Shown: positions 1 through 13,672, counted from the first letter of the stretch. The stretch: 64,000 nucleotides of DNA from Caprella mutica (GCA_947561585.1 CANNZV010002544.1:1-64000); one strand, 5' to 3'. Numbers and translations: made by a program. Notes: generated from the sequence alone by a model not told the origin.

Positions 1-534
1 TCAGCAGATGGAACTTTCATGACGGTACTGACTGAGCCTCATGGCTGTTATCTACGTGCGATAAAGTCTCTTATCTCTGATTAGAATTTGTTAAAAGGTA
101 ACGAATGAAGCAACTGAGCGAGAAATCAAATTAAACAATTGCGTTCAGCCTCAATTTGACGATCAAAAATGAGATTTTGGCGCATGTAAAAGTTCTGCAA
201 AATAAATGGTCAGTTGCTTCTAGATTTCAATTTTAAAGGTTTCATTTCTGCTATTCTAACCAGCATACAGTAACATTTAAGTTATCTTATTAATTTCAGG
301 TAAGTTCCCTGCCGGAAATTTCACCAGATGATTAGTTCACCGCGCGGTTATTTCATCGAATATTAAATTTTCTTTCAGTAATGTGTGTTGATAATTCCTT
401 CGAATCAAGGTCAAGAAAAGAGTTTGACAACTACAGGTACAGCTCGTAAAACAAACAGTATATGTGTACCGCGCAATATACCGAATTGCACAATCTCGAG
501 AGTGAGCTGTGCGTTTTTAACCCTGGAACTCTTA
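1..534. other. no gene seen
   Basis: No exon-like open stretch with splice signals and no convincing repeat pair was found here. The stretch is AT-rich and stop-dense in all frames. It could be intergenic or the intron of a gene starting to the left. Confidence 0.4.
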
Positions 535-799
535 AGGCCGTACACACGTAGGGTTTTTTAAGTCTGTCCACCAGACTTTTTGCTAAGCTCCTCCTACTTT
601 TTCAACAAGAATATAAGAAAAATGATATAATTAATATTTTATTTTAGTTGGTATCCATGATACCTGCAGGTATCGTGGATACCAACTAAAATAAAATATT
701 AATTATATCATTTTTCTTATATTCTTGTTGAAAAAGTAGGAGGAGCTTAGCAAAAAGTCTGGTGGAAAGACTTAAAAAACCCTACGTGTGTACGGCCCT
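535..799. repeat. foldback element, GGCCGTACACACG family, copy 1
   Basis: This is a near-perfect palindrome of about 265 bp. The left arm starts GGCCGTACACACGTAGGG and the right arm ends CCCTACGTGTGTACGGCC. The arms meet near 668 at a short centre with GGTATCCATGATACC. It has no coding capacity. It looks like a MITE or foldback transposon made only of terminal inverted repeats. A second copy is at 3505-3708 and a centre-only fragment at 22254-22304. Confidence 0.85.
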
Positions 800-2469
800 T
801 TAGAGTGCATAAGAGCTTGTTGGAATATAGATTTATACCTAAAACACTTGACTTGACTCTAATTACTGGAAATCCAGGCTTTAATTGTCTATGACGGACT
901 TATGTGTAATCAATGAAAATAATGCAATATGTCATTTTTCATTTAGTTTTATAAAATTTCATTACCACGAGAAAATCTGGACCTGGGGTGAAATACATGC
1001 ACTGTTAATAATTGCGTCACACTTTGATTCACACCAAAAAAATAGCTAATATTCTTATAAGTGATGTTTCTAGTGTAACACATCAGCGGTTGTACTTCAC
1101 CCGGGTTCCAGAGGCCCACCTAATCAATAATTATATACAACTTAGAATTTCAAAACTTGTTGGATTAGTTTTCCTGATATTTAAACGATACAACGATTCA
1201 TAAATACGCCATAGATGATGAAAGTGACAGAGTTTCAGCAACTCAAGTCAATTAGCTGCTTTAAAATTAGGCATCAATTTTCCAAACCGCACCAAGCCTG
1301 AACAATTCGGCAAATTTCGTAGTCAGAGAAGAAAATTCGGTCAGAGAAAAGTATTCTGAAGTGATTTTTTGACAGTTTATTTAATACAGCTTTTACTAAT
1401 TGTAATACTTGTAGTTATTTATAATCGGTCTGGGTACAGTGTACACGATCATAAATATGTAAGATTTGAAAATAATAGTAAATATGAAAACTGTGATTTG
1501 ATAAATTAGCATCATGCGGAGACTCTTTTCTCTGGTAGCACAAGAAAAAGAGTCACTATGCGAATCAAGTGGTTGCTGTACGGACAGAGAATTACTTCAG
1601 ATCGGGGTTTACACTTTGTAAGTTTTCTTTAACATCATTTCTAAGAAACGCTCGTGAAGGTAAACAATCTCTAGATTATTATTTTCCTCTTAGGAAAAAT
1701 TAATATCATATGAAATAATGTCATCAAGAACAACAATTTTGAAAAATGTATGCAAACAAATTGTATTTGAATTAATTTCTACATAAAACTAAAGTTTCAG
1801 GTAAATTGGACTGTAAACGAAAAAGATCGTTATGATTTTAACAATTTTGAATATGATTTTAGAGTGTTGCTGTTATGACGTCACGCACACAATATACCTC
1901 TATTGTCCTTCAATTATATTTCCCGCTATGAAACCTAGATGGCAGCACAAAGACCTTTTGAATCAGAAATTTGAGAAAGTGACGTACCTAACTGTAATAT
2001 AATATCTTTGCTTTAGCAGTGTACAATATATATTTTGTATTGTATGTACATTGGAAAGGTTTTACAGCTTTTAAAATAAAAGATAGTAAAAAAATTGAGA
2101 ACAACAATTAGCATTATTTCTTACTTCTTTAGGAAAGCCTAATTAAAGGTCTGTTCTTTGGAATAAAGGAACCCTAGTTCAGAATGAATTGATAAGTATT
2201 ATTGATTCTATAAATTAAAGATGGTTGCTCAGAATAATAAACTGTGAATAATTATATTTCTATTCATTGCTCAATTTTCCTTTTAATAGAAAATAAATTT
2301 AATGTGGAAATATAACTTAATTAACACATTCTTGGTATCAGAATAGAGATATAGTATTTATTATATGACATCACTGTATAATTCTAGATTAGCTTAAAGT
2401 TACTATATCAAGTAATAATTAAATAGCTATATGAAACTATACGTGAAATGTCCTAATTAATTAATAGTA
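800..2469. other. intergenic, no gene seen
   Basis: No exon could be built here. The short open frame at 1012-1203 has no family match that I recognise. A dispersed repeat at about 1858-1985 (TTATGACGTC and CCCGCT..GATGGC blocks) recurs at about 55135-55245, and a piece of it in reverse is at 43926-43968. Confidence 0.4.
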
Positions 2470-2473
2470 TTAA

Positions 2474-3073
2474 AGGTCCCCTCCAATTGAATATTTTTAT
2501 TGCTTTATTTAACGAGGCTAATGTTCCTTATCATTTTGCTGCAAACCGCATCGAATTTGGTCGCGTATTTTTAATTTTATACGCTTTTAAAGATTTTTAA
2601 AATCAAAACTCTACAAAACCTATTTTACTTCCGACTTACTAATTTAAGAAATTTTCAGCCTCAAGAAAAAGAATGTACACCATTTGTTTTGATTGTCAAC
2701 TAGGTATAAGGTTTAATAAATCCATTTAATATTCGTGTAAAGGTATAAAATTGAATGAACATATAATAGAAACGTTTATATATTTTAGGAAACAATTAAT
2801 ATCTAAAATAATTTAAATAAAGGCCGAAAACGCTTGGTTTGTTTATATAATTCAAATTTGTAATCAAAACAAAGAGTGAACAATCTTCTTCTTGAGCATC
2901 AGATTAGTGATTCGCTCAATTGTTGCTCACAGAGTATTAAAAAACTTTAAAAACAAATTATAAAATATATATTGAACCGAATTGTAAGCGGTATGCAGAA
3001 TAATGATCGTAGACCTTAGTTCTATAATATTATGTAATAAACTCATTTTTTTCCCGGAGCCTGGAGAGGACTT
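2474..3073. mobile_element. TTAA-flanked MITE, copy 1
   Basis: This non-coding element of about 600 bp starts AGGTCCCCTCCA after TTAA and ends GGAGCCTGGAGAGGACT. It is closely related over its whole length to 52620-53218, and its right half recurs twice, in opposite orientations, in 18363-19292. The short imperfect inverted termini and TTAA flank suggest a piggyBac-type target choice. The right-hand TTAA is degraded to TTTCAA in this copy. Confidence 0.75.
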
Positions 3074-3504
3074 TCAAAGATTAAAAAGGGATCAACATTC
3101 ACTCGAATGTAAATGTTTTTCTTTAAAAATAACTCAGTCATACCTACTATAGAACTATTAAACCTCTAAATAAATATTGAATCAAAAAGCATGTTATATA
3201 TTTTAGAAATTTAGACAAATTTCATACAAAAAATTATTGTTGGCTTAAGATTTATTATTCGTTATTTAAATAAATTCAATAAATAATCCTTAAATAGAAT
3301 TATAACCTATTCATAAATAAGTAATATTATATAGTTTATGTACTCTATAACTTGTTTCTATAGCTCATTTGCAAACAAGTTTACAAACCTTGAGGCTAAC
3401 CAGCTTAGTCACTGTTATCACCAATTAGATTCAATTGAATTCTTCAGTATGCCCAGCACTTCTATAGCAACAACTACTGCGACTTTAGTAGTATCTACTG
3501 TATA

Positions 3505-3708
3505 GGGCCGTACACACGTAGGTTTTTTTAAGTCTTTCCACCAGACTTTTTGCTAAGCTCCTCCTATTTTTTCCACGAGAATATAAGAAAAAACGATAAA
3601 ATTATTATTTATTTTATAGTTTTTTCTTAAATTCTCGTGGAAAAAGTAGGAAGAGCTTAGCAAAAAGTCTGGTGGAAAGACTTATAAAAACCTATGTGTG
3701 TACGGCCC
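3505..3708. repeat. foldback element, GGCCGTACACACG family, copy 2
   Basis: This is a second, diverged copy of the palindromic element at 535-799, about 204 bp long. Arms GGGCCGTACACACGTAGG and CCTATGTGTGTACGGCCC close on an AT-rich centre. It has no coding capacity. Confidence 0.85.
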
Positions 3709-3744
3709 TTAACTTTATCAGAATCTACTACGACTTTAGCAGTA

Positions 3745-3957
3745 TAGGGTAAGCTCTGAGTTATTGTACGGTTCCACATTTTCGACCATATAAAAAAAAT
3801 GTAGAATCGTCGCCCCAAACTTGACTAGGTAGACGATTCTACATGTGATTCAAAAAAGTATACTGTTAATTATTATTTATCTTTTATTTTAATCATTATG
3901 TACTTATCTCATTTGATTGAAATTGTGGAACTGTACAATAACTCAGAAATGACCCTA
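3745..3957. repeat. foldback element, GTTCCACATTTTC family, copy 1
   Basis: Inverted arms of about 38 bp share GAGTTATTGTACGGTTCCAC on the left and the complement of GAGTTATTGTACAGTTCCAC on the right. They enclose an AT-rich core. A shorter member lies at 42165-42275 and a half copy at about 22312-22368. The right arm ends about 30 bp before the start codon at 3989, so this element may sit in the promoter or 5' UTR of the acyltransferase gene. Confidence 0.75.
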
Positions 3958-3988
3958 TTAAGTGTTTTCCTAAGATTCTACATTCGAA

Positions 3989-6900
3989 ATGAGTGATGAC
4001 GTTTCAAAAAATGTACAAGAAAAATCGCCGTCGGGAAAATTGGGTGAGATCCTTTTAGAATGTAAAAGTATTTATTAAACTCACGGAGTTATTAAAGTTA
4101 TATTGAGTTTTATTTAATTTGAGAGGATATATATAATAGGGATTTCTGATTAGTTACATCAATCATTTTTGTCTATTTGGATTTTTAATTTATGGCATGA
4201 AATACCAAATGTGCTAAATGGATCTTTCAGTATACTCGGTAAATACATTTACGAAATTTTCTATTTATAACTATTCAAGAAACTATAATCTTAAGTTAAA
4301 AATCCTTCAACTTGAAATAAATATTTGATTTCCAAACATTTTACCGGAGAACTCCTCTATAGTGATATACAGGTAGCTCTCGATTTACCGTAGAACTCCT
4401 CTATAGTAATATACAGGTAGCTCTCGATTCATCTCCTGGGATGGGACTGGATGAATAAAGATGTTGATAAATCGAGTTACCACATTTGGTTTAAAAGAAA
4501 ATGTGAACTTAGGGGAATAATTACGCTGCATATACGAATAATTATCCTATCCTATAAATAATTATCCTATGATCCTACAGTAAAGGAGTACATAGATATA
4601 AGAGAATATTCAAATAAATAAATAATGTAATGCTCATTTACCATACAAAAATAAATAAAAAAATATTGATGTGGTAAACAGTTGAAATATATAAATATCA
4701 AATAAGATAATTACAATTATGGGTATAAGACTACATCTCTAAAATCTGCAGTATCTCTTTCATTCTAATTGTGTTTCTGTTGTCTACTTTTATCTGTGCA
4801 TGCAAAGAAAAGAGTATCCGTAATAATTTCTCACAGTTTACTAATTTCACATTTCCAAAAAAAAAAAATTGTATTGTTTGTAGATATTTTAAAATAACAC
4901 TGGGTACACAATGACAAATTTCTATAATTTGAAAATAATATGAAATTAGAAAACTGTGATTTGTGAAATTAGCATAATGAGGATACACTTTTCCTTGATA
5001 GTTCATAATTTTTTACTTGAAGTCATATTGGCCCCTATATCGAACCAACGCACATTGAACAGAGTAACAGACGAAAGAACAGATTTTGTTTATAAAATTT
5101 ACTTTTGACTTTTCTCTAAAGAATGTTGCAGAATACACTACGAACGCGAAGGGTGGATAAATTGAGATGTGCTGATTAATCGAGGCAAAAAAAAAAAATT
5201 ATAAATCGAGTGGTGGATAATCGAGAAGTGAAAATCGAGAGTTCCTTACATTACAACTATAGGTCACTTTATAGAGCTTACTCCATTATGAGATTCTACT
5301 GAAAAAAGGTCGCAATTTTATGACAGACTAGGCAAAATATGTTCATTATACAGGGTACAACATTACTAAGGACTCTATCTTTCAGGATAGTTCACTATAC
5401 ATGACTTCTGCATAGAGAACTTGCTCAGTATAGCTAAATATAACTCCCTTCTTTTACACTTCTGCTGGCCCATATGGTATAATTATCCGTGATTTCAAGT
5501 TTGTGTGAGCTTCGATATTGATTCTGCTCATATTATTATTGGAGTTATTTGTAGGAAGAATGGTGATAACTGCAAACAATAATTATTATACGAGTCAGAT
5601 GATATTGCAGGTATTGTATTGATTATTCATGAATTAAGAGTAATGGACTCATTCCGCTAACTTGTGTGAAATCGTTTTAGTAACACTAAGTAGATAATAA
5701 AATTCGAAAATCATATTTTCTTACCTACTGAGTAATCTAGAAAAGGTAGCTTGTTCACGACCAAGAATCTCATCGTAAAATTCCCCTAGAATTTCTTAAC
5801 TATTCATTTATGCCATTATCAGTGTAGTTAATTTCTTTATAATTTGCTATGTATTCCCTACAGAGGAGCCTTTAAATTGCAGTGCAGAGAGATGGGTGCG
5901 ACCACTCAGTCATAACGAGGATTTTTTCAGTCTGTCATGTCACTTCAAGTGCGTGAACACAGTTCAGGCTGTATGGCTTGCAACTGAACAACCTCTGGAT
6001 GGAGAACTCGTGAGAACAGCTCTTGGTCATCTCACAAGGTAATTCAACCTACATATTAATAAAATCTATAAATTATGATACAGTAACAGTATTACTCAAT
6101 GAAAGGTAAGAGTGTTCAGTTATATAATTTATCATTTCAGACGAGTGACTGTTTTGAACATGTGCATTCGCCACAGAGGTCTCAAGCTATGGTACAAAAT
6201 GATGTCGGAACAGAAGATTGATTTTGATATTGTGGATGAAGAACCAATGAGATTACTTAAAGATATGCTAGATAAGAATTACAGCACTAGAGAAGGACCA
6301 TTGTGGTACGCTAGAATGATTCGCTTATCAAGTAATCAAGAAAGTCCTAGAGGAGTACGTGCGGAAAACCATACGGTTGTTTTATTCGGAGTGAATCACG
6401 TAATTTCAGACGGATTCACAAATCATCTGATTTGTAAGGAGCTTATTGATATTTTGAATAAACTGGTGAAAATGGAACCAATTCAACAAAAAGTCTTTAA
6501 TTTATCGAAATCTTATGCTGAAATGAATGTAGATTTCCATAAAATAGAGATGTTTAGTTGCTTCAAGAGATGGTTCATGTCTGGTCTGACTCAAAAGATT
6601 ACTTTCGGTGGATTAATGCCATCGTCTTCCAATTATAACGAAGTTAGCACAAAGATACTTTTCCACGTCTTTCCTGAGGACATTACTCAGACTTTGATAG
6701 CAAGATGCAAAGAAAATAACACAACTGTTCACTCCTGTATTGTCACGACTCTGAATATTTCTTATTGGAAGATCATTCATAAGAAATCAGAAAAGGATCA
6801 AGAAATTGAAATTCTCCACTCTGATTCAGTAGATTTGAGAAGATATTACCCGCAACAAGAGCTTGAACACGTAGGTTGCCACGCTGCTGTCATGATCGGG

Positions 6901-7362
6901 GGCTCTACAATATGCGAGAAAGACATACCACAATTTTGGGACACTGCAAGAGCAGCTAAAAAGAAGCTTCATGATGAGTTAGGAAGTAAAGAATGGCTCA
7001 AATTTATCCCCAGTTTCAAGACAGGACTACTTTTGAGTCCAATCAACATGCTGAGAAACAAGTTAAAAGCGACTAACCTCATTGAGTGTCATTATTGCAC
7101 ATCTAACTTGGGAGACGTAAGTGAAAAATTTGGTGAGATGAAGCCAGACAATCCTGTGAAGTTAACAGACACATTCAGGTCAGCTAACTGTACAGTATTG
7201 GGAGTTTTACCTTATCTTATTAATATGCAAACATTCAGAAAGAGGCTTTACATCTCTTTGGATTATTCTAATAACAAAATTTCAGATGAAATTGTGAACG
7301 AAATTTTCACTGAATTGAAGATCAACCTTACCAATTTAGCTGAAACAGGAATGATAAATTGA
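3989..7362 (+). CDS. condensation/alcohol-acetyltransferase-like acyltransferase, 3 exons
   Basis: Model: exons 3989-4043, 5864-6038 and 6141-7362, joined in phase (1, then 2) to give 483 residues. The short first exon (18 codons, donor GGTGAGAT) is chosen because it supplies the single base needed to complete the first codon of exon 2, with an ATG and no stop. The protein carries the HxxxDG motif (HVISDG, H163-G168) that marks CoA- or carrier-dependent acyltransferases of the condensation, WS/DGAT and AATase type. It also has a VDLR segment (307-310) and SNLG (398-401), both typical of that fold. The His of HxxxDG is the expected general base. The substrate cannot be read from sequence; esterification of an alcohol or amine with an acyl-CoA is the family expectation. 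No signal peptide or membrane segment is evident. The 1.8-kb first intron holds repeats. The family call is firm; the precise enzyme is unknown. Confidence 0.83.
4345..4435 (+). repeat. two-copy tandem duplication in acyltransferase intron 1
   Basis: A segment of about 45 bp containing GAACTCCTCTATAGT and CAGGTAGCTCTCGATT occurs twice in a row. The CTCCTCTATAGT block is shared with the pogo-like MITE ends at 42691-42836 and 45513-46337, so this is probably a MITE fragment. Confidence 0.65.
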
Positions 7363-8701
7363 AAATAACAACTTGCTTTAACCCTATAACTTTCATACGA
7401 TCATATTAGTTTTTTTTCAATTATTTAAAGAAGGTTTGCTTCTTCTGACAGGGAACCTTTAAAAAAATATATATTAGTTACTTAAATTGCGTATGAAATA
7501 CACTTTACTGAACGATGGAGTGATAAAGAATAGGGAAATAGAAATTTGTATAACAAATTTATATAGTAATCTTATGGTATATATAATTCTGATGTGTGCA
7601 TTGTATTGAAAATTTTTGACGCATCAAATTCTAGAACAATTAAATAGCCTGGAAACAGAGATGATCTTTATTCACATCTTACATATATTTAGAATATGTT
7701 TAAGTATTTTAAGAACACTTTTATGATCTAAACTAATTCGTCTCAAATTGCAAACGGGACACGAATCTAACATCTGAATTATGTTATGTGAATTAAACTG
7801 TCTTTCTTGAATACAAAAAATGAAAAGGTTTTCAACTTTTCATCTAATTGTACAGGTATATAACAAATGTATTAATTAGAAGATTATAAATTGAATAAAT
7901 AATAATTCACTTGAAAATTTAATAATATTAAATTAGGTAAATGATTAAAAATTAGAATTTAGGAAGGAGAGCTCTAACTGCTATTCAAATTGTTGGAGTT
8001 TAGTTTATGGATGCTGTCTTACGACTCGTGCAACGGACGATCTCAAAACGGACACCCCTACAAAGGACAAAAACGATCAGTTTAAAATAAATTTTATTCG
8101 TCTACAGAGTATCAGTTTATATATTTTTCATATTTAGTGGTATTACAATTTACATCAACAATTTATGAATAATTGTTACCATTTCCTATACATTTTTTTG
8201 ATTAGAACAATTCTAAAGAAATGAAAAAGAAGTGTAACCATTTATTTGAATTGTTAGACTTGACAGGCACACTCTAGCAGAAAATCCGTGCTGTAGAAGA
8301 AGAGGCAGTAACAAGTGATGTGTTTCGTTCTATTTTGGTTTCATTGTTGACCAAACACAAAAATAGGAATCGGGAAATGAAATAATTTATTTTTACATTG
8401 TGTTCAGTTGAATTAAAGATTATTAGTTATGTTATGTATATTAGTTTGCATCGACATACATATATAGTAATGTAAGTGAAGTTTTATCATATTCTATTGT
8501 ACATTATGTAGTTATACCTCAATTATTTTTTCGTACATTTATTTAAGTAAATAATATAATTTTTTTACTATTTTCCTTTACTAATAATCTTAGATTGTTT
8601 ACCTTCATTAGCGTTTCTTTGAAATGTTATTAAAGAAAACTTACAAAGTTTAGATCCCCAACTAAAGTAAACTCCCAGTTCGCATAGACAGCTCTTTTTT
8701 C
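7363..8701. other. intergenic downstream of acyltransferase, no gene seen
   Basis: This stretch is AT-rich. AATAAA-like motifs occur several times, for example near 7893, and could serve the upstream gene. No exon or named repeat was recognised. Confidence 0.4.
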
Positions 8702-8705
8702 GGTA

Positions 8706-9527
8706 TGTGGCGACCACTAATATTAAAATTATTTTTGTTTTCATTTTCTCTAATTTATTAATTCTCAAATTCAGATTTTTGTTCAGAGAAATCGGCAACA
8801 CTAAATCTAATACAATCTGAATGTTTGTTTACTATAATCATTAGTCTATCTATTCCAGTCAAGTGGAAGTTTCTAGTTTTCGTGCTCTTAAATATTTAGT
8901 AGCTACACGCTTTTTAAAATTCATAAATTTTCATTAATTATTGTTTAATTAAAATTGTTATCAATTTAAATAGTAAAGTAAATGCGCCTTGTACTATTAC
9001 AACTAATTAAACTATAGATTGAGAATGTGTTTGGCGATTTAGGAAAAATTTAACTTTTTTTTCTATATATCCGTCAGATTCAGATCCTTCCTAATTATAA
9101 ATCTTATTATACAGTGTTATAGCTATTCTCCATAATTTCCGTGGATTCGTTCCCCTTACATAAGGGTAAGTTACCATTTAACGTTTGTACCTTAATGATT
9201 AATGTTCAAATTTAAAATGTGAATCTATGTATATATATGGTATAGTAACTAGTTTTAAATATTCTATTTTACTTGCTATTGGAATTCTTGGTTATTACAA
9301 ATTATTTGAATAATATGATAATTATACATAGTAAAAATTAACTAATTGTATGTACCACTTTCTTGTCATTTTTCTGAAGTACTTTGTAATTCATAAAGTT
9401 AATATCTTTATATAATTTACCTTTTGTATTTAATATGAATTTTTTGAATAAAAACTAAATCTGGAAATAATATTTCCAGGTGTCAATCTGCATCTCATCC
9501 TGTTTAATTACTCCACGCACCCCCATA
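8706..9527 (+). repeat. element 1, 5' LTR
   Basis: The 822-bp direct repeat matches 13780-14601. It is AT-rich and should hold the element promoter and poly(A) signals. It ends in CATA, not the canonical CA; this boundary is set by where the internal sequence and the 3' flank diverge and by the GGTA duplication. Confidence 0.93.
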
Positions 9528-9529
9528 AC

Positions 9530-9546
9530 TGGTGACCTGCCGGAGT
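9530..9546 (+). promoter_or_regulatory. element 1 primer binding site
   Basis: TGGTGACCTGCCGGAG starts two bases after the 5' LTR. TGG at this place is complementary to the CCA end of a tRNA. The first eight bases resemble the tRNA-Trp primer site described for CsRn1-type elements, but the tRNA cannot be named without a search. Confidence 0.65.
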
Positions 9547-9566
9547 TCTGGTTCAACTAACGGAAA

Positions 9567-10550
9567 ATGGGTGACAAAGAAGAACAGAAAGAAGATAAAC
9601 CCAACCAGTCATCAGCTAGTGTTCCTAACGAGAACATCAATGCAGTTTCCATTAAAACTCCTACCTTCTCTGAGACTTCTGCTAATGGATGGTTTGCTAT
9701 ATTGGAGGCACAATTCAACATAGGTAGAATCACTAGTGCTCAAACCAAGTACTACCATGCACTACAAGGTTTACCTCCTTCTATTGTGAATAACTTACCC
9801 AGTGAAATATTAACTGCTGCGGACTATGATTTACTGAAGACCAATGTTGTTTCTGCCTTCGAAGAAACAAAAGCCGAGCTGTTCGATAAACTGGCTAGTA
9901 AATCTTTAATGACTGGCAGACCTTCAGTGTACCTCAGGGAACTTCAAAACGTGGTCAAGAAGGCTGGTATCGGACCATGTGAAGGAATGATCAGACACAA
10001 ATTTTTGTCATCTTTGCCAGAATCTTTATCGATCGCTTTGGGAGCGCAGCAAGACATACCACTAGCGTCACTGGGATCGCTGGCTGACGAACTTATGCCA
10101 AGACTCGTTAGCAATAGCATCAACAATGCTAATTTTGAAAATAACTACTGTTCAAACTCGTTTGAACAAAATGCCAAACAGCATCATAGTGCAGTTGTTT
10201 ATCCTAACAACTTTCCACACTACCAAGTTCCTGGTCAATATCATGGGTCAACAGTGAGTCATGTCAACATGGTCCCTTATCAGTCTAACAGATCAGACAC
10301 TAACTACAGACCACGAACGCAAATGTTTGACAATTCATCTCTGCCGATCGGTCTCAGACCTTATCACAGTTCACAAAGACCAATGATTTGTAGAGCACAT
10401 CTCTATTTTGGAGACCGCGCTAGAAGCTGCAAACCATGGTGCAAGTATCCCAATAAACGGGGTTGTCGAATGGAGCCATCATCAAGACCTGGTTCCCCAT
10501 ACAGAGCACCAAGAGAATTGCCGGAAAACAAGAAGGGTGGATTACATTAG
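9567..10550 (+). CDS. gag: element 1 Gag
   Basis: A 327-residue Gag-like protein is read from ATG 9567. It lacks the usual CCHC knuckle. Near the C terminus it has a C-x2-H spacing followed by FGDRAR, then two more cysteines, matching the CHCC motif known from CsRn1-clade Gag proteins. The central part is helical in character and would be the capsid region. The last 88 bp overlap pol, which is in the -1 frame, so Pol is probably made as a Gag-Pol fusion by -1 frameshifting. A second in-frame-shifted ATG at 9532 belongs to a shadow frame. Confidence 0.85.
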   Translation: MGDKEEQKEDKPNQSSASVPNENINAVSIKTPTFSETSANGWFAILEAQFNIGRITSAQTKYYHALQGLPPSIVNNLPSEILTAADYDLLKTNVVSAFEETKAELFDKLASKSLMTGRPSVYLRELQNVVKKAGIGPCEGMIRHKFLSSLPESLSIALGAQQDIPLASLGSLADELMPRLVSNSINNANFENNYCSNSFEQNAKQHHSAVVYPNNFPHYQVPGQYHGSTVSHVNMVPYQSNRSDTNYRPRTQMFDNSSLPIGLRPYHSSQRPMICRAHLYFGDRARSCKPWCKYPNKRGCRMEPSSRPGSPYRAPRELPENKKGGLH

Positions 10551-13500
10551 CAGCATCTGATCCACCACTTCTAAAATTACCAGTAAAGGTTGGAGCTGCA
10601 ACAGTAGAGTTCATCATTGATACGGGAGCAAGTGTCAGTATAATTCCTCCTAATGTACTAAGTACAGTCTCTCTTAATCCGACACCCGTACGAATAACTT
10701 CAGCTACTGGTGAGACTATAGTTTGTCATGGTGAAACTAATGCAGAGGTGGTTATACCACAGTTAAACAGGGTATTCAAGTGGAACTTTGTAGTGGCAAA
10801 CACCACTCATGCTCTTCTTGGATTAGATTTCCTAACGAATAACAATTTGATTGTGGATTGCAAGAATAGAAAATTAATTGATCCATTAACAACTATGAGT
10901 TCTAAATTACACCACATCTCAGGAAAAGTTCTGAACATAAACATCAATAAATTTAATGTTCCCGAATTAGTCAAAAATATTATTGATAAATATCCCGAGG
11001 TAGTAACGCCAAGAAAAGGACCGAAACCTATCACTGACCAAAAAGTTTTCCACTTCATTGACACTTGTAATCAACAACCTGTTTATTGTAAGCGCAGACT
11101 CCTTCCTCCCGACAAACTAATTGCCGCTCAAAACGAATTTAAACAACTGATGGAAAATGGAATCATCAGACCCTCCAAGTCTCCCTGGTCTTCTCCGTTA
11201 CATATGGTTCCCAAGAAAGACCCAGGAACTTGGAGACCTTGTGGTGACTACAGAATTCTAAATAGCAAAACAGAACGAGATAGATATCCAATACCCCATA
11301 TTCTGGATGTCGGCTCTAAATTGGATGGAATGACTATTTTCTCAAAAATTGACCTGGTTAAGGCTTATAATCAAATACCGATGAATCCAGCTGATATTGA
11401 AAAAACCGCTGTCGTAACTCCTTTTGGTTCTTTCGAATGGTTGTACATGCCGTTTGGTCTCTGCAACGCCAGCTCTACATTCCAACGGTATGTGGACAAT
11501 CTGTTCATCGACTTGGATTGCGTATTCATCTATGTTGACGACATTCTAATATTTTCCAAGAACGAAGAGACTCACAAAGAAGACATAGAAAAGGTAATGA
11601 AGGTGCTTGAAGAAAATGATCTTAGAATATCTATGAATAAGTGTCAATTTTACCAAAGCGAGATAGATTTTTTAGGATTTACTCTAACTAGGGAAGGAAT
11701 GAAGCCTTCTGCTCAAAAAGTAGAAACTCTTAAACAATTTCCAATGCCTAACGATTCTAAAAGCTTAAGATCTTTTCTAGGATTAATAAACTACTATAGG
11801 CATTTAATACCCAATTACTCCTCATGTGTTTTGCCATTAACAGAACTAGCTAGAAATAATCCGAATTCAAAGTCTATTAAACCATCTCTTGAAGAAGAGG
11901 CATCTTTCAAAAGAATAATAGATTTATTGTCTAATGTTACTGCTCTAGCCTACCCCAGATTAGGTATCAATAATCTACAGCTTATCACAGACAGTTCACA
12001 GTATTGTGTGGGTGCAGCTCTCCATCAAATTGTTCAGGATAAACCAACCCCCATTGGTTTCTTCAGCAAGAAGCTCAGCCAAGCTCAGCAAAAATACTCA
12101 ACGTTCGACAGAGAACTCTTGGCTTCTTACCTCTCTGTATTACACTTCAAGCATTTGGTAGAAGGGCGTTCAGTAACTCTGTTTACGGACCACAAACCCC
12201 TTCAATCTGCTTTCAAGAGTACCAAACCTGCTAAAAGTGATCGTCAGCAACGATATTTATCAGTACTTGCTGAATATTTAGGCGACGTACAATATATAAA
12301 AGGAGAAGACAATGTGGTGGCGGACTGTCTGTCCCGTCCTGCTGTGGCAAACTCTATCACCATTGACTTGTGCGACCTGCAATCAATCGCAGAAAACCAA
12401 GAAACCGACGAAGAAATGAAACTATTCAAAGATAAACTCAAGAGTTTTCCACTAGCGAGCAACAAGCTTATCTGGTGTGATGTATCAACGATGTATCCTA
12501 GACCATTCATTCCAGCACAGTGTAGGCAAAACGTGATCAAGAGCATCCACGATATTTCTCATCCCGGAAGGAAGACATCCATGTCTATGATAAAGCAGAG
12601 ATTCTACTGGCCAGGCATGGATAGTTTAGTGAAGGACTATGTAACCAAATGCATAGGATGTCAGCAAGCAAAGGTATCTCGACATACAAAGAGTTCGCTC
12701 TCTACGTTTAATCTACCATCTGAGAGATTTCAGAGCGTTCACATAGACATTGTGGGTCCTCTGCAGCCTACAAAATTACCCAACGAGACTTATCTGAATT
12801 CTGCGAGATACGTTCTAACGTGCATAGATCGTGCAACAAGATGGATGGAGGCAATCCCTCTTACTAATATAACTGCATCATCAGTTGCGCTTGGATTTCT
12901 TAATGTATGGATCAGTCGTTTCGGAGTTCCGCTGCATGTTATAACTGACCGCGGTACTCAGTTCGAATCCGAACTATTCTCAGAATTATCCAGTTTGATA
13001 GGATTTCATAGACTGCGTACTTCAAGTTATCATCCACAAAGTAATGGAATGGTGGAAAGGCTACATAGAACTCTCAAGACGGCGATAATGGCACGGAAAG
13101 AATCATGGTTACTAGCTCTACCTGTTGTGCTACTTGGCTTAAGAGCCGCTCCGAATCAAGATAATTACTCTCCGTTTCAAGCAGTTACCGGAACTAATTT
13201 ATTGATTCCTCTTTCAATTATAAGTAACGAGGAAAAGAATTTTAATAGTGAAACTGTTAGGACTCTATCTACTGAAATGTCTAAATTAAATCTATCTAAA
13301 TTCTCTCTTGGACATGATCACAGTATTGCTAAAACTTATGTACCAAAAGATCTTCAAACATGTAGTCATGTATGGCTACGCACTGACAGGGTTCGGCGAT
13401 CTCTAGAACTTCCATATTGTGGACCTTATGAGGTTGTCAATAGGTTATCGAAGGTGTTTGTAATCAAGATTAATAACGTACTTCAAACTGTATCTATTGA

Positions 13501-13672
13501 TAGACTAAAGCCTGCTGTTGTACCCAAGTGTGAGGAAGTTAAAGAGTCAAATCCTGTAAAATCAACTACTGTCAGTATACCCTCTACTGATAATGTTATT
13601 TCTACTCCACGTAGAACAAGATCTGGAAGAAAAGTAACTTTTAGGCAAAATGAAGATTTTCATTATTATTAA
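10463..13672 (+). CDS. pol: element 1 Pol polyprotein (PR-RT-RH-INT)
   Basis: The 1069-residue open frame holds, in order: an aspartic protease with DTGAS near residue 54 and the partner LLGLDFL; a reverse transcriptase with the catalytic YVDD at 357-360; RNase H with TDSS and TDHKPL; an integrase zinc domain of HHCC type; and the integrase core with D762, D829 and E865, a D-x35-E spacing, inside HIDIVGP, TDRGTQF and NGMVERLHR. No stop or frameshift is seen. The ORF probably continues from Gag by -1 frameshifting, so the ATG at 10463 may not be a true start. A C-terminal basic tail follows the integrase. Confidence 0.95.
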   Translation: MSNGAIIKTWFPIQSTKRIAGKQEGWITLAASDPPLLKLPVKVGAATVEFIIDTGASVSIIPPNVLSTVSLNPTPVRITSATGETIVCHGETNAEVVIPQLNRVFKWNFVVANTTHALLGLDFLTNNNLIVDCKNRKLIDPLTTMSSKLHHISGKVLNININKFNVPELVKNIIDKYPEVVTPRKGPKPITDQKVFHFIDTCNQQPVYCKRRLLPPDKLIAAQNEFKQLMENGIIRPSKSPWSSPLHMVPKKDPGTWRPCGDYRILNSKTERDRYPIPHILDVGSKLDGMTIFSKIDLVKAYNQIPMNPADIEKTAVVTPFGSFEWLYMPFGLCNASSTFQRYVDNLFIDLDCVFIYVDDILIFSKNEETHKEDIEKVMKVLEENDLRISMNKCQFYQSEIDFLGFTLTREGMKPSAQKVETLKQFPMPNDSKSLRSFLGLINYYRHLIPNYSSCVLPLTELARNNPNSKSIKPSLEEEASFKRIIDLLSNVTALAYPRLGINNLQLITDSSQYCVGAALHQIVQDKPTPIGFFSKKLSQAQQKYSTFDRELLASYLSVLHFKHLVEGRSVTLFTDHKPLQSAFKSTKPAKSDRQQRYLSVLAEYLGDVQYIKGEDNVVADCLSRPAVANSITIDLCDLQSIAENQETDEEMKLFKDKLKSFPLASNKLIWCDVSTMYPRPFIPAQCRQNVIKSIHDISHPGRKTSMSMIKQRFYWPGMDSLVKDYVTKCIGCQQAKVSRHTKSSLSTFNLPSERFQSVHIDIVGPLQPTKLPNETYLNSARYVLTCIDRATRWMEAIPLTNITASSVALGFLNVWISRFGVPLHVITDRGTQFESELFSELSSLIGFHRLRTSSYHPQSNGMVERLHRTLKTAIMARKESWLLALPVVLLGLRAAPNQDNYSPFQAVTGTNLLIPLSIISNEEKNFNSETVRTLSTEMSKLNLSKFSLGHDHSIAKTYVPKDLQTCSHVWLRTDRVRRSLELPYCGPYEVVNRLSKVFVIKINNVLQTVSIDRLKPAVVPKCEEVKESNPVKSTTVSIPSTDNVISTPRRTRSGRKVTFRQNEDFHYY

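Noticed and set aside
5340..5365. TACAGGGTACAAC as a mariner terminus
   Set aside because: No matching inverted end with a TA flank was found nearby.
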